Source: an uncultured Bacilli bacterium
GTDB lineage: Bacteria; Bacillota_I; Bacilli_A; RF39; UBA660
Reading direction: 5' to 3'
DNA: 33,063 nt
NCBI GenBank assembly: GCA_947626655.1
Contig: CANQTA010000011.1
Location: 1-33,063 of the forward strand
Numbering within the stretch: the first letter of the stretch is position 1; each line of letters begins with the position of its first letter. Positions 1 through 7,489 of this stretch are shown here, one piece after another. Below the pieces are notes generated by a model that worked only from the letters and a program-made list of their open reading frames with translations, had not been told where the DNA came from and searched no databases. Both the position numbers and the translations under genes were made by a program.

Positions 1-124
1 AAGAATACATGATTTTTTTTACTATAAAAAGTAATTGTACCATAATTTTACATTATTTTTTTTATGCGATTGCCATAGTTAAAAGTCACTTTTATTTACA
101 ATTTATAGTTATGGAGATGAGACA

Positions 125-391
125 ATGGAAGATATGATTGAGTATGTTAAAGATTGGTGCGGAGAAAGCGAAAAAAATGGAAAAGAAGATTTCATAGAGA
201 ATTTAAAAGATGATATTCGGGAAGAAGCTAGAGAAGAATGGATTGAGATTGGTACTATGGAGGGTATTAAAATAGGTATTGAAAAAAATCGTTTTAATAT
301 TGCTAAAATGATGAAAAAAGATAAAGCACCGATAAACAAAATAATGAAATACACTGGTTTATCTAAGAAAGAAGTTCTAGATATAAAGTAA
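125..391 (+). CDS. Short protein resembling the C-terminal tail of Rpn/PD-(D/E)XK transposase-like proteins
   Basis: This 88-aa charged protein has no membrane segment. Its second half (residues about 47-88: a Gly-Ile-Lys run, then IEKN, then a closing helix with TGLSKKEV) looks like the C-terminal end of Rpn/PDDEXK_2 family proteins, which carry a helical tail after the nuclease domain. The nuclease domain itself is absent, and an in-frame stop at 80-82 prevents extension upstream. It is therefore either a remnant tail or a small stand-alone ORF. GGAG at 113-116 lies 8 bases before the ATG, so it could be translated. The family assignment is from memory of the tail pattern and is only moderately sure. 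Confidence 0.5.
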   Translation: MEDMIEYVKDWCGESEKNGKEDFIENLKDDIREEAREEWIEIGTMEGIKIGIEKNRFNIAKMMKKDKAPINKIMKYTGLSKKEVLDIK

Positions 392-436
392 TTATATTAA
401 TTAACATTTAAAATTAGATAGAAAGTGATTTTAATA

Positions 437-2695
437 ATGAAGTATAAATTAAAAAATATTATGCCATATTTGGTAAATGGTTTGATTGTTACGGGAATAT
501 TCTGTTTAATATTATTTATTAGTCAAAGTTTTCCATTTGGTCAAAAGTTAACATTGGGTAAATCGGATGCTATATTTCAATACAAGCCAATGCTCTATAA
601 TTTTATAATGCGTCTTAAAACTGGTACTTTATATCCTTTTACCTTTAATAATGGACTTGGTAATTCTTTTTATTTTAATTTTGCGTATTATCTTACTAGT
701 CCAATAAATTTAGTGGCATTATTATTTAAAAATCCTGATGTTATGTATTTAAGTGTTATTGTTGTAAAAATGTTTATAACTGCTATTATTTGTACTTTTT
801 ATACTAGAAAAAAGGGAGGCTCTAATTTAACAAGTTTAATAGTAACTCTCTCTTATGTTTTTTCAAGTTGGTTTATAGTTTATTATTATAATATTATGTG
901 GCTTGATACTTTTATGATTTTTCCTTTAGTTCAGTATGGTTTAGAAGAGTTAATAAGTAAAAATAAAGTCGCTATTTTTATATTTGCTTTAGCTTATTGT
1001 TTTTATACTAATTTTTTATTAGCATTTGCAGTTATAGTTTATGTCTTAGTATATTTTATTATAAGAAACTTTTTTTACGATCAAAAAAGTTGGAAAGATA
1101 AATTTAAAACTTTGGGAATTTTTTTATTAGCTTTTATTTGGAGTTTTTTAATTATCGCTTTCTTTTTTAATATATTAGTGGTAGTAAAAAGACAAATGGG
1201 GTTAGGTTTTTCTAATTCCAATGACAGTAATTATTTTTTGTCGACAGTTAATTTTTTTAAAAGCTTATTTTATGGAAATAATATTTTAAATATAAATTTT
1301 TCTGGAGAAACTTTTCCTAATATTGCTGTTAATACCTTTATATTGTTGAATATTATATTTTACTTTTTAAATTCTAAAATAAAGCCAAGAGATAAAGCTT
1401 TTGTTTTTATTGGTTTAAGCTTAGTTATTGATTGTTTATTTTCAACTAAAATGGATTATGTAATGAATTTTTTTCACAATGTAATAGGACTTACTTATCG
1501 TTATGTTTTTATATTTATATTTTTAGGAATTATTTTGTTTATTAAAAATATGCAAAATTATGATCAAAAAGATTTGAAGAAAATGATTCCGGTAATTGGC
1601 ATATTGATGTTAGTGGTTATTTTATTAAGAAAAAGAATGGAATTTAAAATTTGGATAATTAATTTAGTATTTTTGTTGTTATTTTTAATGTTGATATTTT
1701 TTAAAGAAAAAAAATATAGTAAGTATGTTGTTTTATTATTAGTTTTTAGTCAAACTTTGATAATAAGTTATTTGGCTATTCCTGCTGATATTAGTTTTGA
1801 AAAAATTAATACGAATTTTATTGAAGAACCCATAAAATATCGCTTAAATACTATTGGCAAAAATGATTATTTAAATAAAAATTTATATACAAATCAAGAT
1901 GTTACTTATTCTTTTACATCAATGACTTATAATAAAGTTTTGGCGATGGTAAAAAAGTTGGGCTTTAATTCTGGTGGTAATGGAATGCATGGTAATATTT
2001 ATAATGATTTATTTTCTTTAATATTTAATGTTAAAAATGATTTATATTTAGAAAAGATATATGCAGTTAATAAAGATATTACTAAAACTATTTTATTAGT
2101 AGATGATGTAAAAAATAATACAGAAGATTTAATATATAAAATGACAGGAATAAAAGATATTTATCGAGAAGAAGTTTTAGAAGCTAATAGATTGGATGAT
2201 GATAATTATTATTTTGATATTGATAAGCATTACTATTTTGTTAAAGATGGTGATATAACGTTGTTGAAGGGATTGGGAACAGCTATAAAAAAACGTGATA
2301 ATATTGAAAATAATAAATTGATTATTTATACTTTAGATGAAAATAAATTAAAAGAAATTTATGATAAGTTAAGTAAAAATCAAATAAAATATAGTTACTA
2401 TCGCGATGATTTAATAAAAGGAACTATTGAAGTAGATGAAGGAGAGTTAATTTTTACATCTATTCCTTATGATAAATCTTGGCAAGTTAAAGTTGATGGT
2501 CGAGATGTGCAAACTGTTGAATTATTGGATTCTTTGTTGGGAATTGAAGTAGATGAAGGAAAGCATGAAATTATTTTAGAATATAAGTGTGATTTTCAAA
2601 AAGGAATTATTATTTCATTGGTTTCATTTATTAGTTTAATTGGTTATTTAATTTTTAAAAGTTTTAAAAGTTTAAGGGTAGCAAAAATTAAATGA
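437..2695 (+). CDS. YfhO family membrane protein (GT-C type glycosyltransferase-like)
   Basis: This is a polytopic membrane protein of about 752 aa. It has about a dozen hydrophobic helices in the first two thirds and a soluble extracellular C-terminal domain, followed by one last helix. An early acidic motif (GKSDAIFQYKP) and the C-terminal stretch IPYDKSWQVKVDG are typical of the YfhO family. In Bacillus and Listeria, members of this family act outside the membrane in glycosylating lipoteichoic acid with lipid-linked sugar; that role here is inferred. The ATG at 437 is preferred over the in-frame GTG at 425 because GAAAG at 421-425 gives the ATG a better spacing. It lies 45 bases after the previous ORF and ends in TGA. 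Confidence 0.85.
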   Translation: MKYKLKNIMPYLVNGLIVTGIFCLILFISQSFPFGQKLTLGKSDAIFQYKPMLYNFIMRLKTGTLYPFTFNNGLGNSFYFNFAYYLTSPINLVALLFKNPDVMYLSVIVVKMFITAIICTFYTRKKGGSNLTSLIVTLSYVFSSWFIVYYYNIMWLDTFMIFPLVQYGLEELISKNKVAIFIFALAYCFYTNFLLAFAVIVYVLVYFIIRNFFYDQKSWKDKFKTLGIFLLAFIWSFLIIAFFFNILVVVKRQMGLGFSNSNDSNYFLSTVNFFKSLFYGNNILNINFSGETFPNIAVNTFILLNIIFYFLNSKIKPRDKAFVFIGLSLVIDCLFSTKMDYVMNFFHNVIGLTYRYVFIFIFLGIILFIKNMQNYDQKDLKKMIPVIGILMLVVILLRKRMEFKIWIINLVFLLLFLMLIFFKEKKYSKYVVLLLVFSQTLIISYLAIPADISFEKINTNFIEEPIKYRLNTIGKNDYLNKNLYTNQDVTYSFTSMTYNKVLAMVKKLGFNSGGNGMHGNIYNDLFSLIFNVKNDLYLEKIYAVNKDITKTILLVDDVKNNTEDLIYKMTGIKDIYREEVLEANRLDDDNYYFDIDKHYYFVKDGDITLLKGLGTAIKKRDNIENNKLIIYTLDENKLKEIYDKLSKNQIKYSYYRDDLIKGTIEVDEGELIFTSIPYDKSWQVKVDGRDVQTVELLDSLLGIEVDEGKHEIILEYKCDFQKGIIISLVSFISLIGYLIFKSFKSLRVAKIK

Positions 2696-2756
2696 AATAT
2701 TATCATGTCAAAATATAGCAAATTTATTTAAAAATTAATAAAATTTTAAATTGCAA

Positions 2757-2785
2757 TTGCTATTTTAAAAATTATTGGTTATAAT
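2757..2785 (+). promoter_or_regulatory. Promoter of the Tad-like pilin operon
   Basis: TTGCTA (2757-2762) and TATAAT (2780-2785) are separated by exactly 17 bases. A strong ribosome binding site (AAGGAGGAG, 2801-2809) follows, which supports the rare TTG start at 2817. Confidence 0.75.
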
Positions 2786-2816
2786 ATAGATATGATAATA
2801 AAGGAGGAGAATAAAA

Positions 2817-3065
2817 TTGAAAGAAGCGACTGGTGAATTAAATATGACTGTTGTTACTGTTGTAGCAATAGCTGCGTTAATGGCTTTCTTTTATTTAATA
2901 ATTTGGCCAACAATTAAAACAAGTTTAAGTTTGACTACGGCATGTAGTAGTGCAGGACAATCAACTATGACTTTTAAAGATGATAATGGGACAGATTCAA
3001 TCTCTTGTGCTAATGGTGTATGTACAGATATAGCTAGTGGTACCCAAAAAACTTGTGGTCAATAA
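2817..3065 (+). CDS. Small Tad-like pilin candidate 1
   Basis: This 82-aa protein starts with MKEATGELN, enters one hydrophobic helix (residues about 11-32) and ends in a short outward domain with five Cys. The next gene has almost the same N-terminus, so the two are paralogs. A short charged leader, a Gly at position 6 and an immediate hydrophobic helix recall Flp or pseudopilin precursors. The +5 Glu of classical prepilins is not clearly placed, however, so processing at Gly6 is only a guess. The start is TTG with a very strong AAGGAGGAG site 7 bases upstream. It is the first gene of a five-gene operon ending with a TadZ-like protein. Confidence 0.7.
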   Translation: MKEATGELNMTVVTVVAIAALMAFFYLIIWPTIKTSLSLTTACSSAGQSTMTFKDDNGTDSISCANGVCTDIASGTQKTCGQ

Positions 3066-3068
3066 TTT

Positions 3069-3314
3069 ATGAAACAAGCAACTGGAGAATTAAATGCCAC
3101 GGTGGTGGTAGTTTTATCTGTTGGGGTCTTGATGGCCTTTTTTTACTATACATTATGGCCAGTTTTACGAAAAAACTTTGAAGAAAATGCGAAATGTAGT
3201 AAAGCTGTGTGTGAACCATGTGATAATGGGACTGATTGTGATTATGTGACTTGCTATTCTAAAAATAAGGATCATACACCACAAAATGCTTTCGAATGTG
3301 TATATAAAGGTTAG
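3069..3314 (+). CDS. Small Tad-like pilin candidate 2
   Basis: This 81-aa paralog of the preceding gene begins MKQATGELN, followed by one hydrophobic helix (about 10-32) and a Cys-rich tail with six Cys, including a CEPC pair. It starts 3 bases after the upstream stop, so translation is probably coupled. The tail should lie outside the membrane and could be disulfide-bonded. Two tandem pilin-like genes may represent a major and a minor subunit. The sequence does not show which is which, and the family assignment is inferred from topology and neighbours. Confidence 0.7.
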   Translation: MKQATGELNATVVVVLSVGVLMAFFYYTLWPVLRKNFEENAKCSKAVCEPCDNGTDCDYVTCYSKNKDHTPQNAFECVYKG

Positions 3315-3325
3315 GAAGTGAATTT

Positions 3326-3838
3326 ATGAAGGAAGCTATAGGAGGAGTATCGATATTTCAATTAGCTGTAATATTTTTATTAATATTTACAGCTATTATG
3401 TGTTTAACTATAAATCATTCTAAAGCTTTCGGCGTAAAAGATGAAATAATAAATATCATAGAAGCAAATAAATATGCAAGTTTGGCATCATCAGGAGAGT
3501 TAGATAGTGCTGCGATTGAGGAAATTGTCGATTATTTAACTGATTCTGGTTATCGAATTACAGGACAATGTCCTAGTGGTGATTGGACAGGTTATACAAG
3601 AAATTATGGAATTGATAATAATAATGCAGCATTTTGTGTAAGATCTAATGATGTTTCGCAAGCTTATTATAATGATTTATTAGATAAGTGTAGTAATGGT
3701 AGGTGTACAGCAACTACTGGTGATTTACCTAATATGCATTATTATGAAATAGCTTTATTTTATCAATTGGATATTCCTGTTATTGGCCAAATATTAAATT
3801 TTCGTTTATATGGTTCAACAAGGGTATTATATAGTTAA
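3326..3838 (+). CDS. TadE-like minor pilin/pseudopilin candidate 1
   Basis: This 170-aa protein has an N-terminal hydrophobic helix (residues about 9-29, after MKEAIGGVS) and an exported domain with Cys pairs, including CSNGRC. The C-terminus has the pattern ALFYQLDIPVIGQ, then a Gly-Ser-Thr-Arg stretch, resembling the end of TadE-like minor pilins of clostridial Tad loci. The next gene shares helix, Cys pattern and C-terminal pattern and is a paralog. The order after the two small pilins and before a TadZ-like gene supports a role in assembling or capping a pilus-like fibre. This is inferred. Confidence 0.65.
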   Translation: MKEAIGGVSIFQLAVIFLLIFTAIMCLTINHSKAFGVKDEIINIIEANKYASLASSGELDSAAIEEIVDYLTDSGYRITGQCPSGDWTGYTRNYGIDNNNAAFCVRSNDVSQAYYNDLLDKCSNGRCTATTGDLPNMHYYEIALFYQLDIPVIGQILNFRLYGSTRVLYS

Positions 3839-3847
3839 GGTGATAAG

Positions 3848-4345
3848 ATGAAACAGATGGTATCAACAACAACTTTGTTTAAAATAGTTTTAGTATTAAC
3901 TTTTTTATTTGCTGGTTTTTTAGCGGCAGCGATAGTATATAACAAAGCTTTTAGGATGAAAAATGAATCAATTTCAATAATTGAAAAATATGAAGGTTTA
4001 ACGCCGAAATCTATTGGAATAATAAATAACTATTTGTATAATAATGGGTATAATACTAAAGGTACTTGTGAAGATGGCGAATATGGGTTAAGTTCTTTAA
4101 GTAGTACAACTTTGGAATTGAGTGATGATGGAAAGAGATACTTTTATTGTGTAGATTTTCATTGTTTAAATGGCAGATGTCGTATTGATAATAATGCTGA
4201 TTCAAGACCGAATGGTAATAAAATTTATTATGATTTTAGATTGTTTTTTAACTTTGATTTACCTTTTTTAGGCGATTTGCTTACTTTTAGTATAACTGGT
4301 GAATCAAAAGGGGTAAATTATTATAGTGGTGATCAAACGCCATAA
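3848..4345 (+). CDS. TadE-like minor pilin/pseudopilin candidate 2
   Basis: This 165-aa paralog of the preceding gene has an N-terminal helix (about 10-31), then the NKAF...KNESISIIEKYEG pattern that matches the neighbour's HSKAF...KDEIINIIEANK pattern. An exported domain with GTC, FYC and CLNGRC cysteines follows. The C-terminal LFFNFDLPFLGDLL corresponds to LFYQLDIPVIGQIL in the paralog. It starts 10 bases after the previous stop, with AAGG overlapping that stop. The second copy suggests two different minor subunits. Confidence 0.65.
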   Translation: MKQMVSTTTLFKIVLVLTFLFAGFLAAAIVYNKAFRMKNESISIIEKYEGLTPKSIGIINNYLYNNGYNTKGTCEDGEYGLSSLSSTTLELSDDGKRYFYCVDFHCLNGRCRIDNNADSRPNGNKIYYDFRLFFNFDLPFLGDLLTFSITGESKGVNYYSGDQTP

Positions 4346-4360
4346 TAGAGAGGATTTTGT

Positions 4361-5353
4361 ATGAATGTAATAGTATCGAATAAATATCAAACTTTGCTAG
4401 GAACTTTAAATATAGATGTAATAAAAACAATTAATGGTGAATTCAGTGTTCAAGATTTAGTAAATCAATTTAGTAATTTTTTCTATAATAAAATGATTAT
4501 CGATGTTACTGCTATAAAAGGTTATGAAGATGTTAATACGATGCGGGAACTTTCGATGAATTTTGAAATGGATAAAATCATTTTGTTATTAGATGATTCA
4601 GCAAGAGTAAATTCGCCAAATTATTTGTCGCAATTAGTATCGGTGGGGATTTATAATTTTACTAGAAGTGTGGAAGCAATACCTTTTTTAATTGAAAATC
4701 CTAACTCATATAAAGATGTAGCTAGTTATCAAAATTTTAATAATCCGATGGGACCAATGAAAATGAATGATGTATCGATAACGCAGAATGTTAGAATTGA
4801 GCAAAGAGTAATAGGATTTAAAAATATTACGGAACATGCAGGGGCTACAACTCTTATTTATATGTTAAAAAAAGCTTTGCAAAGGGCTTATAAAGTAAAA
4901 GCTATTGAGATTAATAATACGGATTTTGAATATTTTAATGATCCAACTTTGGAAAGTGCTGATTTTATGAATGCTTCCTTTCAAATTTCTAATAATAGTG
5001 AAGCAGATGTCATTTTAGTTGACTTAAATGATGGACCAGAAAGTTTGTGTACAGAAGTAGTTTATATTATTGAGCCCGGAATAATAAAACTTAATAAGTT
5101 AATAAGATCAGATCGAAAGATTTTTGATAAATTACGTAATAAAAGAATTATTTTAAATAAAAGTGTTTTAAATGAAAATGATATTAAAGATTTTGAATAT
5201 GAAAGTGGTAGTAGAGTATTTTTCAATATTCCTTATTTAGATGAAAAATTAGATAATAATGTCAAAATTAATGAATTTTTAATAGCACTTGGTTTTGCTA
5301 GATTAAACGATGATAATACTAATTATTGTAACTACTCAGACTTTATAAAGTAA
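4361..5353 (+). CDS. TadZ/CpaE-like protein with degenerate P-loop; 3' end altered by IS insertion
   Basis: This 330-aa soluble protein has an N-terminal receiver-like region (about 1-115) and a MinD/TadZ-like ATPase region beginning near residue 150. The loop at 155-164 (NITEHAGATT) sits where the P-loop should be but lacks its lysines. TadZ/CpaE proteins place Tad pilus machinery at a site in the cell, so a localisation role is likely; nucleotide hydrolysis is doubtful. The last eight codons (CNYSDFIK) and the TAA stop lie inside the IS66 left end. Removing the IS and one target copy restores TAG right after Tyr322, so the native protein had 322 aa. RBS GAGAGGA lies just upstream. No TadA, TadB or TadC gene is adjacent. 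Confidence 0.7.
   Translation: MNVIVSNKYQTLLGTLNIDVIKTINGEFSVQDLVNQFSNFFYNKMIIDVTAIKGYEDVNTMRELSMNFEMDKIILLLDDSARVNSPNYLSQLVSVGIYNFTRSVEAIPFLIENPNSYKDVASYQNFNNPMGPMKMNDVSITQNVRIEQRVIGFKNITEHAGATTLIYMLKKALQRAYKVKAIEINNTDFEYFNDPTLESADFMNASFQISNNSEADVILVDLNDGPESLCTEVVYIIEPGIIKLNKLIRSDRKIFDKLRNKRIILNKSVLNENDIKDFEYESGSRVFFNIPYLDEKLDNNVKINEFLIALGFARLNDDNTNYCNYSDFIK
5320..5327. repeat. Left 8-bp target site duplication of the IS66 element
   Basis: TAATTATT at 5320-5327 is repeated exactly at 6976-6983, immediately outside the two inverted repeats. Eight bases is the usual duplication length for IS66-family elements. Confidence 0.9.
5328..5343 (+). repeat. IS66 left terminal inverted repeat
   Basis: GTAACTACTCAGACTT pairs perfectly with 6960-6975. 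It overlaps the end of the TadZ-like reading frame. Confidence 0.9.
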
Positions 5354-5435
5354 AAAAAATAGAAAGTAGTCAAAAAGAGCTGCTTTTTATTATGATTTAT
5401 GAGAGAATATGTATATAGTAAAGGAAGTGATTGAT

Positions 5436-6920
5436 GTGACAAGAAATTATGAATTAGGTTTATTTAAGGAATTAGAAGAATTAAATAAAAAAATGGATAA
5501 ACTATTTCAAGAAAATAAACATCAATTACTTGAAATACACGAATTAAAAGAAGAATTAAAAAAATATCAAAAATTATATGAAGAAGCCCAAAAGAAAATA
5601 GAAAAGCTTTTAGAAGAAAATGAAAAATTAAAAAATCAAAATAATAAAAATAGTAGTAATTCATCTAAACCATCATCAACTGATATGCTTAGGCCCAAGA
5701 AAAGTGGTCCAAATTTATATAATTCTAGAGTTAAGAGTGGAAAAAAAACAGGAGGTCAGTTTAATCATGAAGGACATTCTTTAACAAAAGAAAAAATAGA
5801 GCAAAAAATAAAAGAAGAAAATGTTAAAGTGTTTGAAATTAAACACACTATTTTTGGTGACTCTAAAAAAGAACCAGTAATAAAATATAGATTGGGAATG
5901 AAAGCAATGCCAATCGTTGAAAAACACATATTTGAATATTCCGAAAGTACAAAAGAAAAATTACCTAAAGAATTTTATACAGATGTAACATATACGAATG
6001 ATTTTAAAGCTTTAGTTGTATTTATGAATGTTCAAAATGTGATGTCATTAAATAGACTAAGTGAATTTATTAGAATAGTAACAAGAAATACCATAAATTT
6101 ATCAGAAGGAACAATAATAAATTTTATGAGAGAATTTTCTAATAAGAGTACAAACACTATAGATAATATTATTGAGAATGTTATATCTAATCTTACTATG
6201 TATTCAGATGAAACAACAGAAAAAATAAATAAGCATAATTCCTATGTAAGAAACTATTCTAACGAAAATTCAACTGTTTATAAAAGTCATCTGCATAAAG
6301 GACATGATCCAATAAAAGAAGATGATATTTTACCAAGGTTTAATGGGACAATAATGGGAGATCATGATACAACATTAGATTCATATGGTTCAAAAAGAAT
6401 AGAATGCAATGTTCATTTAGGAAGGTATACAGTAGAAATAACTCAAAATGTATTAGATGCACCGTGGGCAGAGAAAATGAAAACATTACTTGAAACAGGA
6501 AATAGAACTAGAGAATATGCTAAGGCTTATGGATTAGATGGATTTAAAGATGATAATTATGAATGGTATTCCAAAAAAATTGATGAAATAATAAAGGAAG
6601 CAAGGGAAGAAACAAAAAATATGTCATCCTCATTTTACAAAAAGAAATCTAAGAAATTATATACTAGATTAGAAAAAAATAAAGAAAAACATTTAGCTTA
6701 TTTAAAGAATTTTTCGTTGCCTTATTCAAATAATCTAAGTGAATCTGATTTAAGAGTATATAAAATAAAATTAAAGGTATCTGGATGTTTTAGAAGTAAA
6801 ACAGGCTCAGATTATTTTGCAGATGCACTTAGTATAATTAAAACTTCTAAAAAAAGAAAAGAAAATGTTTTACAAAATATAAAGAGCATTTTTGAAGGTA
6901 AGGTTTTATTTGCAAATTAA
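5436..6920 (+). CDS. IS66-family transposase (TnpC type)
   Basis: This is a DDE transposase of about 494 aa. An N-terminal coiled coil (about the first 80 residues, Glu/Lys/Leu-rich, then NNKNSSNSSKPSS) precedes the catalytic region. Candidate acidic residues are in YSDETT, in GDHD and in the late NLSESDLR motif, which is followed by the typical KVSGCFRS. The Ser-rich linker and the RPKKSG stretch are characteristic of IS66. No frameshift or premature stop is seen, so the gene looks functional. GTG at 5436 is preferred because AAAGGAAG (5420-5427) lies at good spacing; the in-frame ATG at 5409 has a poor site. Confidence 0.9.
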   Translation: MTRNYELGLFKELEELNKKMDKLFQENKHQLLEIHELKEELKKYQKLYEEAQKKIEKLLEENEKLKNQNNKNSSNSSKPSSTDMLRPKKSGPNLYNSRVKSGKKTGGQFNHEGHSLTKEKIEQKIKEENVKVFEIKHTIFGDSKKEPVIKYRLGMKAMPIVEKHIFEYSESTKEKLPKEFYTDVTYTNDFKALVVFMNVQNVMSLNRLSEFIRIVTRNTINLSEGTIINFMREFSNKSTNTIDNIIENVISNLTMYSDETTEKINKHNSYVRNYSNENSTVYKSHLHKGHDPIKEDDILPRFNGTIMGDHDTTLDSYGSKRIECNVHLGRYTVEITQNVLDAPWAEKMKTLLETGNRTREYAKAYGLDGFKDDNYEWYSKKIDEIIKEAREETKNMSSSFYKKKSKKLYTRLEKNKEKHLAYLKNFSLPYSNNLSESDLRVYKIKLKVSGCFRSKTGSDYFADALSIIKTSKKRKENVLQNIKSIFEGKVLFAN

Positions 6921-6921
6921 A

Positions 6922-6950
6922 GAGTAACCTATTTAAAAGTTACTCGTTTT
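6922..6950 (+). terminator. Intrinsic terminator after the transposase
   Basis: GAGTAAC (6922-6928) pairs with GTTACTC (6939-6945), with a 10-base loop, followed by GTTTT. It lies just inside the right inverted repeat. Confidence 0.65.
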
Positions 6951-6959
6951 GAAGTGTTT

Positions 6960-6975
6960 AAGTCTGAGTAGTTAC
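6960..6975 (-). repeat. IS66 right terminal inverted repeat
   Basis: AAGTCTGAGTAGTTAC is the exact reverse complement of the left end at 5328-5343. Confidence 0.9.
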
Positions 6976-6983
6976 TAATTATT
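6976..6983. repeat. Right 8-bp target site duplication
   Basis: TAATTATT is identical to 5320-5327. The next two bases (AG, 6984-6985) complete the pre-insertion TAG stop of the TadZ-like gene. Confidence 0.9.
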
Positions 6984-7004
6984 AGTAAAATTTTTGTTTA
7001 ATTC

Positions 7005-7033
7005 TTGACATCTAATTATTAATTAGGTAAAAT
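7005..7033 (+). promoter_or_regulatory. Near-consensus promoter of the first VirB2-like pilin, with a dyad in the spacer
   Basis: TTGACA (7005-7010) and TAAAAT (7028-7033) are 17 bases apart. The spacer contains a perfect dyad, CTAATT-ATT-AATTAG (7012-7026), which could be an operator. The promoter lies 30 bases outside the IS and owes nothing to it. Confidence 0.8.
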
Positions 7034-7067
7034 TTAGATAGATAGAAAAAGAAAGAAGGTTAATTAG

Positions 7068-7406
7068 ATGAGTTTTATGGGATTTTGTGCTGATACTGCA
7101 AAAATTTGGAACGTTTTAGGTTATGTTGTAATGATTATAAAAATAGTAATTCCCTTAATGTTAATTATTTTAGGAATGGTTGATTTAGGAAAAGCAGTAA
7201 TATCTAGTGATGAAAAATCAATTAATAAAGCCGTTTCAACATTAATAAAAAGATTTGTAGCAGCAGTAGTTTTGTTCTTTATTCCAACAATTGTCAGTGC
7301 AATATTTAATGCATTAGATTTATTGGGAGATGGAACTGATTATAATACTTGTGTTCAATGTGTAACGCAAACTTGTCCTGAAACTGCTCAAAGTAGTACA
7401 TATTAA
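7068..7406 (+). CDS. VirB2/TrbC-like pilin (Mbov_0395-like), candidate major subunit
   Basis: This 112-aa protein has two hydrophobic helices (about 15-40 and 63-88) separated by the conserved loop GMVDLGKAVISSDEKSI, then a short tail with three Cys (CVQC, TC). The topology is that of VirB2/TrbC pilins of conjugative systems. The same loop motif recurs in the next pilin (7490) and in the C-terminus of the 607-aa protein. There is no cleavable signal peptide. The gene stands alone between a near-consensus promoter and a strong terminator, as expected for an abundant structural subunit. AGAAGG upstream serves as ribosome binding site. Confidence 0.8.
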   Translation: MSFMGFCADTAKIWNVLGYVVMIIKIVIPLMLIILGMVDLGKAVISSDEKSINKAVSTLIKRFVAAVVLFFIPTIVSAIFNALDLLGDGTDYNTCVQCVTQTCPETAQSSTY

Positions 7407-7417
7407 TAGATATTTAG

Positions 7418-7438
7418 AAACCACGTTGGTGGTTTTTT
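7418..7438 (+). terminator. Strong intrinsic terminator after the first pilin
   Basis: AAACCAC (7418-7424), loop GTTG, GTGGTTT (7429-7435), then further T. It isolates the first pilin as its own transcription unit. Confidence 0.85.
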
Positions 7439-7462
7439 CATGTTTTAATTTTATTATAATTA

Positions 7463-7471
7463 TGGTATAAT
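7463..7471 (+). promoter_or_regulatory. Extended -10 promoter of the second pilin
   Basis: TGGTATAAT (7463-7471) is an extended -10 element. No good -35 is seen 17 bases upstream. GAGG at 7481-7484 precedes the ATG at 7490. Confidence 0.6.
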
Positions 7472-7489
7472 TGCAAATAAGAGGTTTGG

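Larger units (their letters stand above)
5328..6975 (+). mobile_element. Complete IS66-family insertion sequence (ISBst12-like, single transposase)
   Basis: This 1648-bp element is bounded by perfect 16-bp inverted repeats (GTAACTACTCAGACTT at 5328-5343, and its reverse complement at 6960-6975) and flanked by an 8-bp direct repeat. It carries one transposase and no tnpA or tnpB, as in the ISBst12 branch of IS66. A weak hairpin (AAAAAG 5372-5377 with CTTTTT 5383-5388) lies near the left end, and a good terminator lies after the gene. The intact ends and duplication suggest fairly recent insertion. The left end supplies the last codons and stop of the upstream TadZ-like gene. Confidence 0.92.
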
